Shown here: positions 23,412 to 34,484 of the stretch, piece by piece
Numbering within the stretch: the stretch's first letter is position 1
Layout of the letters: every line of letters begins with the position of its first letter
Origin: Ceratodon purpureus
Lineage: Eukaryota > Streptophyta > Bryopsida > Pseudoditrichales > Ditrichaceae
Assembly (NCBI GenBank): GCA_014871385.1
Contig: CM026426.1
Location: 76,890,300 to 76,954,299 of the forward strand
Direction: 5' to 3'
DNA length: 64,000 nt
The notes under the pieces: generated by a model
What the model was told of the DNA's origin: nothing
The model's input: only the letters and a program-made list of their open reading frames with translations
Database searches by the model: none
Made by a program: the position numbers and the translations under genes

Positions 23412-24086
23412 TCATCCAGTCGGCTGGATGAACTCTGTCGCCTCCCACGACTGTAGTTGGGAATGTGTAACTTTGCAATTCTCATGCCAAGATTGCACGA
23501 GGTGCTCGCAGATTCGAGTAAACGTCTTCATGGCTTTCTTTTGGTCTCTTGTCGTAGGTGCCTGTTCGTCAAATTTTGCTGCTTCAAGTACCTCACGCGC
23601 TCGTATAAACTCAAGGGAAGCTCTGTCGTGGCTGTCTGATTTCTCCGCTACTTTCCTTTCAATGGACCTCAGGCAATCTCTTTTCTCTTTCAAGCTTTGT
23701 CGAATGTTGCCGACTGTCTTCCCCAGGTCGCAGCGAGAAATGTTGATTTGGGTGCGCTCTGCCTCCAATGAACACGTCACGCTAGATCGTAGAAGGACCA
23801 ATGCCTTCACGGCGTCACTGGAGAGATTTCCACTATCCTTCTTTGATAAGTCGCCCTCGTTGTTTGCTTCAACCTGGACATTGGGTACTTTCAGCACGGT
23901 CGGACCAGCTTCAGATTTCACACGAACAACGCTCGACGGACCTGCTGTGGAAGTGTTTAGTGCCCACTGAGGAGAAATTGGTGTTTGTGTTAATTCGGCT
24001 ATGGCACCCACAGTATCCACGGTACGATCGCTCATGTCAACGTTGTTTGTCATAGCGGTGTCAAGAATATCGTCAACTGCATGGAC
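23412..24086 (-). CDS. Unrecognised gene, 3' exon (coiled-coil)
   Basis: The exon begins after a TTATCGCAG acceptor at 24087. It reads VHAVDDILDTAMTNN, then a S/T/E-rich stretch (VRVKSEAGP) and a long helical coiled coil (LEAERTQI..., RSIERKVAEKSD...) to a stop at 23412. Phase 0 fits the donor of the exon at 29015-29461, so I infer a single minus-strand gene with a copia element in the intron between them. Frame is intact, unlike most neighbours. Function unknown. Confidence 0.5.
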   Translation of the reverse strand, partial: VHAVDDILDTAMTNNVDMSDRTVDTVGAIAELTQTPISPQWALNTSTAGPSSVVRVKSEAGPTVLKVPNVQVEANNEGDLSKKDSGNLSSDAVKALVLLRSSVTCSLEAERTQINISRCDLGKTVGNIRQSLKEKRDCLRSIERKVAEKSDSHDRASLEFIRAREVLEAAKFDEQAPTTRDQKKAMKTFTRICEHLVQSWHENCKVTHSQLQSWEATEFIQPTG

Positions 24087-24120
24087 CTGCGATAATAACG
24101 TTCAGTACAGCGGATACCTT

Positions 24121-24257
24121 TGTTGACAATAGAGATATTAGCTTTACTATTTTTAGTTAACCCTAAAATCCTCTGCCGCTGCTCCTCGGCACTCTGTACA
24201 AATACCCACTCGATCAATATATAAACTCTCTTCAGAGCTCACTCTCTTTTATCAACA
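24121..24257 (+). repeat. 5' LTR of the copia element
   Basis: Starts TGTTGACA and ends TATCAACA, a short inverted repeat. Contains a TATATAAACT-type box at about 24218. Preceded by ACCTT. The length is short for copia. Confidence 0.75.
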
Positions 24258-24271
24258 TGGTATTAGAGCTC
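24258..24271 (+). promoter_or_regulatory. Primer-binding site
   Basis: TGGTATTAGAGCTC directly follows the LTR. It is one base from TGGTATCAGAGC, which pairs with the 3' end of initiator methionine tRNA and primes reverse transcription in many plant copia elements. Confidence 0.8.
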
Positions 24272-24326
24272 ATCTGGTAAAACAGATTCCTACGACCCTC
24301 TATCCCTTATCTAGTTTTTTCTCAGG

Positions 24327-25358
24327 ATGGATTCAACTCTTAGAGATTTATCCGACTCTGCTAAACTAGATGGACAGGGGAATTATCTCTTGTGGAGCTA
24401 TAGGACCAAGATGGTCCTAATGCAAGAGAATTTATGGAGGTTTATAGAAATACCTCCTACTGTTTCCACGCCCACCACGAGCAGCTCTAGCGCCACATCG
24501 GGGGCGAGTACAACCTCTGTCACGGGCGCTACATCAGCAGAAGCAGGAGCACCTGCAACCGTCAACACAACATCACCTCCACCCACCGATGACTCAGCCA
24601 GCAAGATTCGCGCTTGCAGAATCATCGTGGCCACAATTAAGGACCACATTATTCTTCACATTTTGCATTTGACAGATTCATTAGTTATTTGGAACAAGCT
24701 TAAGCAAATGTATGATATTCAATCTCCCTTACGTCGTTTAGCACTGAAGGAAAGATTACACTCACTACGGATGTCAGAGGGTAAAACTTTAGACTCTCAC
24801 CTCCAGGATGTCAATTCTATAGTTACACAGCTTGCAAGCCTAGGTGTGACAATACAAGACGAAGACTTGGTTGACCAGGTTTTAGCAAGCTTACCGAGGA
24901 GCCGGAGTACCTTTTGGACAATCCAGCAGAGTTGGCACCGGAGCCCATCGTTCTCGGAACTCCAAAGCTCTATGCTCCATGAGGAGAGTTCTCGCAACTC
25001 CCGTGACTCAGAAGACGTATTGTACGTCTAGAGGAATTACAACCAGCACAGGTTCTCCTCTAACCGCGATGGTCGAGCAAGGCGATCTACGGGAAGAGGT
25101 GGTAGAGGCCGCGGCAGAAGCTTTCCAACTCCTCGCACCTGCAAGGGATGTGGCAGCACAACTCACACTGAGTTAGATTGCGAGGCTACAAAAATTCAAC
25201 GCCAGATTCGGGATCTTCAAGTACAGCTTTTACGCATGAAGATGAACCAGTCAACTTCCTATGCTACCATTGAAAGCTTACCTGGTGAAGAATCCGAGGA
25301 GGATGAGCAGGCCGCGCTCAATGCGTGCATGACAGCTTTTTCATCAGAGGAGGAGCCC
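24327..25358 (+). pseudogene. Copia gag with CCHC knuckle
   Basis: The first 235 codons (24327-25031) fit the UBN2/copia gag family: LDGQGNYLLWSYRTKMVLM, IIVATIKDHIILHIL, then ALKERLHSLRMSEGKTLDSHL. A stop at 25029 is followed in frame by an R/G-rich segment and the knuckle CKGCGSTTHTELDC (about 25140-25180). Gag packages element RNA; the knuckle binds nucleic acid. Confidence 0.75.
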
Positions 25359-28300
25359 TAGTTCCTTGACTCGGGAGCAAGCTCCCATGTCACTGGAAAC
25401 CATAATCTTCTTACAGATGTTTCTCACTCGCCGATTTCTAGTATCCGCACGGCCGCTGGTCAAGTCCTCCATGTACAACACAAGGGCAATGTTAGTTTCT
25501 TGGACAATGAAGTAAAGATTGTAACCGATATTCTCTATGTGTCGGGTGTAAAGACCAATCTACTCTCCGTCGGAAGATTTGCAGACTTAGGCCATAGTAT
25601 CCTGTTCAATTCGAACAAATGCTTCATTTATGACTCTCATTTTCCGAGCAGAGTTTTCCTAATAGCTGACATAGACCCACGAACTAAGCTATACCGCCTA
25701 AGAGCTACATCGATCACTGCCTCAACACCCATTCTATCTGCGACTCAATCCGCAAGGATTTCTTCTGAAACTATTGAGTTATGGCATAGAAGATTGGCTC
25801 ATGCCAATCACCAAAATCTTTACCATCTCACAAATCGTGGGTTAGTAAATGGAGTTCCTAAACTCCCTTACCTCAAAAAGCACTGTACCAGCTGCGTCTT
25901 GGGCAAGTCTCATCGGCAATCCTTCCCCAAATTACGCTCCACCTTTACAACAACACCGCTTGAGTTGATTCATAGCGATCTTTGCGGTCCCCTAAACACC
26001 CTCACTACAACTCACTATAAGTACATTCTGACTTTTATTGATGACTTTTCCCGAAAAACCTGGATTTATTTCTAATAGAATAAATCACAGACATTGGGCT
26101 ATTTCATTCAATTTAAAAAGTTAGTTGAAACTCCTACCCAAAAGATTCAGGGGCTACGTATCGATAGAGGGGGGGGGGGAAATCTCTCCTCTGACTTCAT
26201 TGATTTGTGCGAAACAAACAAAATACACCATCAGCTTACTTCCAGATATTCTCCACAACAAAATGGAATTGCAGAGAGGAAAAATCGGTACCTGCTGGAG
26301 GGAATTCGAAGCGTGGCGTCTGGTACTAGAATTCCACGATTTCTATGGGACGAGGTAGCAAGAGCTGTCAACTATATTCAGAACCGACTTCCCTGTGGAG
26401 CTCTCAACCTGCAAACTCCAGAAGAAAAATACACAGGTCAGAAACCTAACATTTCCCATCTCCGTGTTCTCGGTTGCTTAGCCTTCTGCCAAATTCCTAA
26501 GGAAAAGAGAACTAAACTTGACCCAAAAGCTATACCTACTTTAGTCGTAGGCTATGACGAGTCATCTAAAGCATACAGGTGCTATAATCCAGCTATCCGT
26601 AGAATTCTAATCAGCCGGGATGTGACCTTTGAGGAGACACTATTCAGCCTAAGTCCTACACCCGAACCTTACATTCCCGCGTTTCTAGATCCTTTGGTGA
26701 CACAGACTCCAAGTATGCTAGGAACCCCCAGCCTTCCAAAACCAAACTTGGAATCAACACAAATGGACTTACCTGATATTAACCTCCCGTCCTCGCAGTC
26801 ACCATCTCCTCTCTCTCTGCAGTCTTCACCTGTACACTAGCAAACCACAGGATTAGAAAATCAAAACACAGCACCTCAGGTCCCAGTACCTCGCAGAAGC
26901 TCCAGGACCCGTGCTCCCAGCATTAAGCTGGGAGACTATTATATCTACCTCGCCCGGGATTTTCTTGACTGCTGTGCCAAACAACCTCACTCGGATACTT
27001 CACCTACACATCCAGAGGATCCGTTAGAACAGCCAGCACCTACTTTTTCTCAAGCTATTTCAGATCCCGAATGGTTAAAAGCCATGCAAATTGAAATGAG
27101 CAGTATTCACAAAAACAAAACATGGAGGTTAGAAAACCTACCTCAGGTCATTAAGCCCATTAGCTGTTGCTGGGTATATACCTCAAAACCTGGTCCATCC
27201 AATCATCCGCAAATTCGAAAAGCCCGCCTCGTAGTGCGTGGCTTTGAACAACGGGCTGGACTTGATTACCAGGAGACGTTTGCTCCGGTAATCAAGTGGG
27301 TAACGATCAGAACGACCGTAGCTCTTACTGCATCAAACAAGTGGGACGTCCATCACAAAGACATCTACACTGCCTTCCTCTATGGACTTCTAAAAGAAGA
27401 CGTGTATATGACGCAGCCTCTAGGCTTTGAGGTACCTGGGCAAAACAACAAAGTATGTTATCTACTTAAATCCCTCTATGATTTGAAACAGTCTCCGAGA
27501 GCCTGGTACAATAGAATAGACTCTGCTTTTAGAAAGGTAGGACTGAAACGCAGTTCATATGATCACAACCTATACTTTCTACACAAAAACCAGGAAATCC
27601 TACTCCTTATGCTATACGTTGACGACGTGTTCATTACAGGTAGTTGCCCTACTCAGATTCTGTGGATTAAATCATTTCTCCATGACACATTTGATATATC
27701 ATATGACTGACCTAGGCAAGGTTCGGAAATACTTAGGAGTCATCTTCGAATACTTACCTCAAGGTATCCTGCTCCATCAGGCCCAATACACTCTCTCTAT
27801 CCTTCGAGAGTTTCTCCCAAGCAACCTTCCTTCTGCTAAAATTCCATTGCCTGCTAGTGAAATTCTATCCTCCGAAACCGGCACTCTTTTTGTAGATTCA
27901 ACACACTAGTCGCAGTTAGTAGGCAAACTGATATTTCTTACAATAACTAGACCTGACATTACCTATGCTGTAAACCGCGTAGCCTCTTTCATGTCAAAAC
28001 CACAGCAAAACACCTAGACCCTGCTATCCACATACTTAGATATCTCCAACATACCAATGACTTAGGCCTCATGTACAATTACAATCGACCTCTAAGTCTC
28101 TCAGGACATACAGAGGCTGACTAGGGTTCGTGTCTAGAAACTCGAAAGAGCATCGGGGCCTACCTGTTTTGTATCTCTGGCTCACCCGTTTCCTAGCAGA
28201 GTAAAAAGCAGCTCACAATCTCTCGATCCAGTACCAAATCCGAATACCGAGCGCTCTCTGATGGTGTGCAAGAAGCAGTATGGTTATCCCGACTCCTTAG

Positions 28301-28600
28301 TGAGATTCAGGTTCTCCTGCAGCGTAGAGTACATGTCCGTCACAAGACCAGTCAGATTAGTGCAGATTTGGAACCCGCACTTCAAATTAGTTGCGACAAT
28401 CAATCAGCAATAAAGCTCGCAAAAAATCTGGTATTCCATGCCAGAAGTAAACACATCGAGATACATCATCATTTCATCCGGGAAAGAGCGCTAAAAAGGG
28501 GAAATCGACATCAAATTTATTAGCTTTTTGCTTCAACCGGCTGACATCTTAAGCAAGCCACTTGGAAGACAAAAATCCGAACAACATTGCAAAACCCTGA
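25359..28600 (+). pseudogene. Copia pol: protease, integrase, RT, RNase H
   Basis: Starting with a TAG at 25359, the frame reads the protease motif FLDSGASSHVTG, a GAG-pre-integrase H-x-RL/C-x2-C zinc part (LWHRRLAHANHQN; SCVLGKSH), the integrase core (HSDLCGPL, then SPQQNGIAERKN), the RT (KARLVVRGFEQRAG; LYGLLKEDVYMTQP; LLMLYVDDVF) and RNase H (SRSTKSEYRAL). A 10-G run at about 26168 distorts the second integrase acidic motif. Stops lie at 26073, 26076, 26838, 27907, 28122 and 28194; frameshifts near 27700, 28010 and 28500. The copy is dead. Confidence 0.85.
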
Positions 28601-28679
28601 ACCTCTTTAGCCTAAACTCCCTCCTAGGCAGAAACCCTAACCTCGCAGGTACCGTTGAACCTTGTCCATTGTTCCAAAG

Positions 28680-28819
28680 GAACGGAACTCGGCACCTCTG
28701 TACCGATCAACCTGGCTTCTGCACTCCTCCCACGAGGAGAAAATTCCAATTCTCCTACCTCTTCTAACTGCATATACTTTACCGAAAATCCTAGACTCCT
28801 TCACTCTCTTTTATCAACA
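28680..28819 (+). repeat. 3' LTR of the copia element, diverged
   Basis: The last 19 bases (TCACTCTCTTTTATCAACA) equal the end of the 5' LTR and CTCGGCAC-CTCTGTAC is shared, but the rest differs strongly. ACCTT follows at 28820. The left edge is uncertain. Confidence 0.5.
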
Positions 28820-29014
28820 ACCTTGCAGTGACCACAAGGTACAGCATGAACTTCAATCAAATTCAAAACAATTGCTACTAATACAACTCCGGCTGCTAGC
28901 CAAACCACGTAAAACAGTACAACACGCTGCATTTTGCTAATTCTCGGTTCAACCTGAAGACCGACCAAGATAACGCAATCAGATTACACAATGCGGGAGA
29001 ATAGAGAGATATAC

Positions 29015-29461
29015 CTCACGATCGGTGAGGGGCATGATTGTGTCGAGACGTGGCAGGGGAGTGGTCAAATTTGCGAACTCTGGAAGCAGACGCGGCACTC
29101 CTATGTGGCTCTGATGAGGATGTGTCTGGCGATATGCGAAATCAGCCCAATTCACCTGAACGCCCATTGCCTCTACAAGTAAGCCTCGGGAAAAATCAAA
29201 TGGGAGGACGCCATCAATCGGCCATGGCAGCTGCAGGACATGGGCGAATAGTTCCCGGACGTATGCGCCATACTCCGCAACGCCTTGGTCGTCGAAGGTA
29301 AAGCCGTGGCCGGATCTTGGTCCCCAAAACTCGGCCAGAGCACGTTGCGAAGGCATGAATTCGGATGGGATGACGGTCGGAGTGAGGCCCTCGTTAGAGA
29401 GACGCATGAAGTGCACAAACCAGGGTAGGGATGATGCGGCCGGGATCGCCATCTTCACCAA
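29015..29461 (-). CDS. Unrecognised gene, upstream exon
   Basis: Open from an ATG at 29461 (MVKMAIPAASSLPWFVHF) to a donor after GAG at 29015 (GAG|GTATAT). It reads as a globular, W/F/P-rich domain with ELFAHVLQLPWPIDGVLPFDF. Phase 0 matches the exon at 23412-24086. An earlier start or exon is possible. I know no family for it. Confidence 0.45.
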
Positions 29462-30220
29462 GTTACTCTCCGAAATGAGGAAACTTAAAACTAATAGGAA
29501 GGAAGGCTGATCACGGCGTACTTAAGACCAGCGAGAGCATAGAGCGCCTGAGTGCAAACAAAAGAGATAACGAGGATTAGGAAGTCCAGACAATGTACAA
29601 AATGAAAATGGAACTTCTCAAATTGTCAGAAGGCTTACGTAATGCACAGTCTTACAAGTGAAGTGTAGGAGGTACTTAGGGAGGAATACCTAAATCAGAA
29701 AGCAGTAATTAGTTGAGTTGATGGATGGAAGTCATGGCTGATCGGATGGCCTCAAAGATTAGTACAGCGCACTAAGGGAGATCGAATAATGAAAATTGCA
29801 AGGATCTGGGCGCCGGGATCGTGAGATCTGAGCCATCACTATGGAACGAGGTGTCACAAACCATCAATTCAAAGAGAGAAAGTGACTCACTACATAACTG
29901 ATTAGTGACTGCAAACTTCTTAAACACTACCATCTAGAACTAGTGCAAAAAATAACTAAAAGATGGACTAGTAATACTGAATTCTCATAGAACGGGAGCA
30001 GGCGGAATTGAGAGGAGGGACTTTGAACAAGGGCATACAGCAATGTTATAAGACAATATCATCAATTTTTATCGTCCTGATAAGAAGATGGCAAGTGGAA
30101 ATTCCGAACAAATACTACATGTTCTTTGACTACATTAGAATTAAACACATGCACAGAATTATTAAGGACTGTGTCTACACTTACCTGCCCTCATCTGATT
30201 CCGCTTTGGGAGAATGTAAA
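29462..30220. other. Spacer, no gene seen
   Basis: No supported gene. A 77-codon plus frame at 30008 ends near the putative CACTA left terminus and is not credible by itself. Confidence 0.4.
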
Positions 30221-30671
30221 CACTACAAGAAAATCCTGTGATGACCAAGTAAAAAACAACTAAAAAGTCTTTTGATCAAGAGCACATTTTTTTTTCAGTT
30301 GATACAAGTATCGAGTCAAGTGGTCATAAATTCTGGTTTTCGTATCAACTTAAAACTCTTAGTGCCAAGAGATCTTCCTCCGCACCGGGTGACGTGCCTG
30401 TGTCTACCTTAAGCATGTGCGAACCGTTCCGTTGTATTAGTAACCCTATCCCCTTCCACGTTGGATTTCGGAGTAGAATTACAGTTCGCCAGGTTATAAA
30501 ATATCGTTTAGTAAAACAAAAGGTAAATTCAGAGACGTTAGACGTTCAGAATCAACTCAGTCCGTGTTGAACTCCATTCCAGATTTTCAAAATGGTAATT
30601 CCAATTAATAATAGATTGACATTGTCTGCGTACATTTACTCTACTTGGAGAATATGTGACATACCTTATGG

Positions 30672-31196
30672 TTAGCCCTCAAAGAAAGCACGGTGGTGGG
30701 GGCAAACCCAGATGTCGGCCTTCGCGCTTAGCTTGCCATGCTGCTCAATCCATATCTCCTGGTTGCTGCTGCTGTTCAGTAGGAAATGCACAGCGCTCAG
30801 CTCTTCATCAGAGAGCAAACCGATTGGAGCCAGGCGGAGGCGCTCATCCGTGATTGGAGTTGCCATGTTCCACGACTGGCCAAACATGGACCAGTTCTTC
30901 CCAAATTCCTTCACCTCGAAGACTTCTCGTGTCTCCCTCGCTTTACCGTTCTCCTTGGCGAAGTCATGACGAGCGAGCCTAATACAAGCCCACTCCGGAG
31001 ACAAGTCAATTATGTCACGGAACATCTTGCATGCCGCTCGGGCGTTGTCAACGTCCTGAATACTTGACCGCTTGAGAGGTTTCTCCGGTCCCCAAGGTGG
31101 AGAGGCGCAATCCCAGGGACTGACGGGCCCGCTCATCATTGACAGCATGTTGTGCAACACTCTCTCGCACAGTGTGTATTCAAACGACGATGCCAT
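30672..31196 (-). CDS. Unrecognised ORF, paralogue of 51230-51544
   Basis: 174 codons, intact. A helical N-terminus (VLHNMLSMMSGPV) precedes WACIRLARHDFAKEN, SWNMATPITDERLR and IWIEQHGKLSAKADIWV. The last three blocks align with VFIRLARADYAEAAEH, SWTMAIPFSDSHFR and IWVECGGKISSRPDIWI in the ORF at 51230-51544. Two copies in one window argue for an element-borne or multi-copy family. No known domain. Confidence 0.5.
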   Translation of the reverse strand: MASSFEYTLCERVLHNMLSMMSGPVSPWDCASPPWGPEKPLKRSSIQDVDNARAACKMFRDIIDLSPEWACIRLARHDFAKENGKARETREVFEVKEFGKNWSMFGQSWNMATPITDERLRLAPIGLLSDEELSAVHFLLNSSSNQEIWIEQHGKLSAKADIWVCPHHRAFFEG

Positions 31197-31499
31197 AACG
31201 GAATTGAGAATAACGTCTACAAGCTTCGATGAATACCCCTCACTGAAATATCGCTCTCTGCCCCTCAGAGGTTGAGCACTCCACCAGCTCTCTATCTTCC
31301 TTATCCTCTCAACGAACGACTCTGCCTAGCACAATACACCAACTCTCTGATAACTCTGTGCATGTCGAAGGGTGTGCACTGTTTATATACGTCCCAGATG
31401 CCTACAAGAGAGCAAAGTCCTACGTTAAAATCGGAACCAATAATGCTGTGCCTGAAGGATAAGTTTCGTACCTGAATCACCAATTACGTAGAGGTAAAG

Positions 31500-33510
31500 A
31501 TCGCCTATTAATTCACCATACGCCCCGATCATAATTCAGCAGTTAATCAAAATTTTCCATCATGAGAGAAATTTCTCCCACAAGCTCCGCAGCAGCAAAG
31601 CCCATCACTTCAGACCTCTGTCCACTGATGTTCCAGTTCCTCACAGTGTCTACTCTCATGATTTTGAATCTTTTCCAAGCGTGTACTCTTCATGTTCCAT
31701 GATATTATCCTGCTCGTCATCATTTATGAATCCAATTTTTATCACTACCTCACCCGATTGTCATGTCCAATCGATTCATTTAATTTGAAAGCAAATTAAA
31801 ATTTATTTTCTACTTAACCACACTGTATTCCGAGTTCAAGTTCCCGTTAAATTAGCTTGGTTTTCTTTGTTCACCATCTCTGCTCTACCTTTGGATTCAT
31901 ATATCACCATCTTTGACTCTCTCACTTACGTTGATACAAATTACCTAGATGTTGTGGCTACTGCCGGACTGCCGAATTTTGGTTTCCGCCCCTCCTCTTC
32001 AGAGCAGATTCGTAGTTGTCCAGTATGTTTCTCGGTTTTCCACCAATATTTCGTCCAATAGATCTCCCTCCTTGTATGCATACCTTCCTATCCCAGCATC
32101 ACACAGTCATGAAATTAATTATTTTATTTTAAAAGTACAAGAATTCCACAATAGTACATACTCCATTGGTCTCCCAAGAGAAACAAATTCTGAAGATGCG
32201 GTTTAGTATTTCAGAGGGCATTCACATTTTCCTACCTCCTACTCTAATATCCATGCACATGCTTCTACATGACAACCAAGTCCAAGCACTCTTCCTTTTC
32301 CCCTACCCATAGCACTACACTCCCACTCAACTCCCCTAGTCCCTAGTGTAGCGGGTCCTCATAGCAACCTAGGGACATGACAGATTCGGCTTCAATAACT
32401 CAAGTCCACTTAATTGCTCGTACGTTAATTAATTACCGTTAGCAGCAAGGCAATATTTGTTGTACATACATAATTACACACTCCTAGCATCTAATCTTTG
32501 CATGAAGATTAATTACTCTCGGATCAATGATGAAGATTTGAAGTTAAAACAGTGTACTATGTCGGCACTCAAGGCCTACTCTATGCATTATAGGGAGGTA
32601 GGCTTACATTATATACACTGACCATATAATTCCTTACCACTTCTGCCGTTCCCCTTGATGACTTCATATGTAGGAAATCCTCGACGTGCCACTTCGAATG
32701 CGCCTGTTTGATGTATGGTGCATCTACGTCAGTAGCCGAGTTCTAAATGAAGACGAGCCCACTACATTCTTACTGTTTTTCTTCCTTGTTTCAGTTTCGG
32801 TTCTAATACTTCAGAACCCACCCTTAATGAACATATGAAGTATAAAATACTGAATTAAATATGGTGGTTTTTTAATCACTAACCTGTGCTCCACTCATTC
32901 AGTCCGATGGTATGATATGGTTTATCAACTGTAGATAGCTTCGACCAGAGATTCTGAATTGTCTTTACACATCTCTGCTGTTATTTATCTTACTACGCTG
33001 GACAATGTGCGATGTAAATTTCGTTTTTTCCTAAGCTCACCTCTTTACCAGGCACAGTACTGTGTCCCCTACTTCTCCTGCTTCTCAATCAAATAGACAA
33101 GAATATAACATCATACCTAGAGTCACCGACTCACAACTTCTACCACCCTTTAACCCGCCCACCTTCAAGCCCCGACGTATCCCAACAAGCAACCTTCCGC
33201 ATCATCCTCCCCTCACCCCCCCCCCCTCTCTCTTAAACCGCCTCCATCCCCTCGCCAGATACCAACACCGAAAAACTCCCCATCCCCCGACGTTGGCCAG
33301 GACAATAAAACAATTATACGGTATCAATGTCCTCTAACTCCTCTGGATGATTGCACAATCCGTTAGTTCCTTGTTTAAATGCCCATGCATTAAGCCTGTA
33401 CTGTCTAGACTCCCGGGGTCAAGCAGCAATTCATTCCTCTTCAGAAGACTCTCCAATGTCCCTATCATACACTTCCGTGTTGTCATTCTCAACTCCCGCA
33501 TAATAGTCAT
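31500..33510. other. Non-coding stretch
   Basis: AT-rich sequence without a supported gene. Frames seen here (for example at 31867, 31949 and 33062) are short, proline- or serine-rich and lack motifs. Confidence 0.4.
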
Positions 33511-33514
33511 CCAC

Positions 33515-34321
33515 TCAGATGACCCTACCCCCACGAGTTGGTGACTCCGGTTCTGCTGCTTCGTCCTCGGGCACTCTCAAACCAGCAAAATCTGCATCCC
33601 CACCCGGACTAAACAGTAGGCCGTTGTTGTCTTCCTCCGACGTAGCGGTCACTCTTCTACCCCTCGGCTCGGTTCTTATAACCACTTTCCAGCCTGGAGT
33701 TTTGTTACAGTCTGCGTAAAAAACCTGCTCTACGTGATTTGGAAAGGCAAACGAGTCTATTCCAAACTCAATCATTTGATTAAAATTTGCTACCGTCAAC
33801 CCCCATTTGTCACGCCTTACCGTTGCTTGTGGACCTCGATAATTTGCTTTAACCCACCATCCTACAAGTATAGTTTGATGAAACTCCCCGTAATCAAGAT
33901 CAACTATCTCATCGAGATATCCCACGTATTCTAAAGCTACCAGAACAGGATTACAATCCCTTAAGCCATACCGACAACGCCTGACAAAGGTCGCAGCTAT
34001 CCCTAAATTGCACGTTTTAAGGTGGGCCTCTGCACTACGGACTCTGAGGTGATACCCGTAAGCGTACAAACTTTGATATTTCTTGGCCCTCCTCCTCGGA
34101 AACTTTGCAAGTGCCTCAAGTGACGAATCTACGTCCTGTCCAGCCTCAATTTCGTTCACGACCGTATCTCTGAGCCAATCTGAGAAAACAGGGTACTCTG
34201 CTAACTCAGCTGGGAAATTGGGGCCTCTTGATCCATTTCTCCCCTGGTGTCTTCCTCGCCACCGTAGCCTTGTAGAGTTTCTCTCCTCCACCAAAACCTG
34301 GTACCTCCTGCACATTGACAT
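33515..34321 (-). CDS. CACTA DUF4216-containing region
   Basis: 268 codons open. Contains the block FPAELAEYPVFSDWLRDTVV seen N-terminal to DUF4216, then VGWWVKANYRG...FAFPNHVEQVFYADCNKTPGWKVVI, which is DUF4216. In plant CACTA elements this domain lies at the C-terminal side of the Tnp2 transposase gene. Follows the DUF4218 region (34485-35426) across an intron. Tail is acidic with PESPT. Confidence 0.75.
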   Translation of the reverse strand: MSMCRRYQVLVEERNSTRLRWRGRHQGRNGSRGPNFPAELAEYPVFSDWLRDTVVNEIEAGQDVDSSLEALAKFPRRRAKKYQSLYAYGYHLRVRSAEAHLKTCNLGIAATFVRRCRYGLRDCNPVLVALEYVGYLDEIVDLDYGEFHQTILVGWWVKANYRGPQATVRRDKWGLTVANFNQMIEFGIDSFAFPNHVEQVFYADCNKTPGWKVVIRTEPRGRRVTATSEEDNNGLLFSPGGDADFAGLRVPEDEAAEPESPTRGGRVI

Positions 34322-34484
34322 ATCACCTTCAATGTCAAACGAGCAACTACCTCAGTGCATCATTCGTCATGAAAACAAACCTTGATATCAATAAGTTCAG
34401 ATCATATGCAGATATGGCAAACTGTACTGAAAATGAAGAATTTAATTGCGTTAACTAATCCTGTTGGGATGCAGGAATCTGAAC

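Larger units (their letters stand above)
24121..28819 (+). mobile_element. Ty1/copia element, full length, decayed
   Basis: Borders are set by ACCTT duplications (24116-24120 and 28820-28824). The element has a 137-bp 5' LTR, a TGGTATTAGAGC primer site, gag with a CCHC knuckle, protease, integrase, reverse transcriptase and RNase H in copia order, and a 3' end with the same 19 bases as the 5' LTR. In-frame stops and about three frameshifts (near 27700, 28010 and 28500) inactivate it. It lies in an intron of the minus-strand gene, opposite to that gene's direction. Confidence 0.85.

Noticed and set aside
29015..31196. Joining the 30672-31196 ORF as first exon of the gene at 29015-29461
   Set aside because: A stop comes before the only good donor, and a CACTA left end candidate lies between them.
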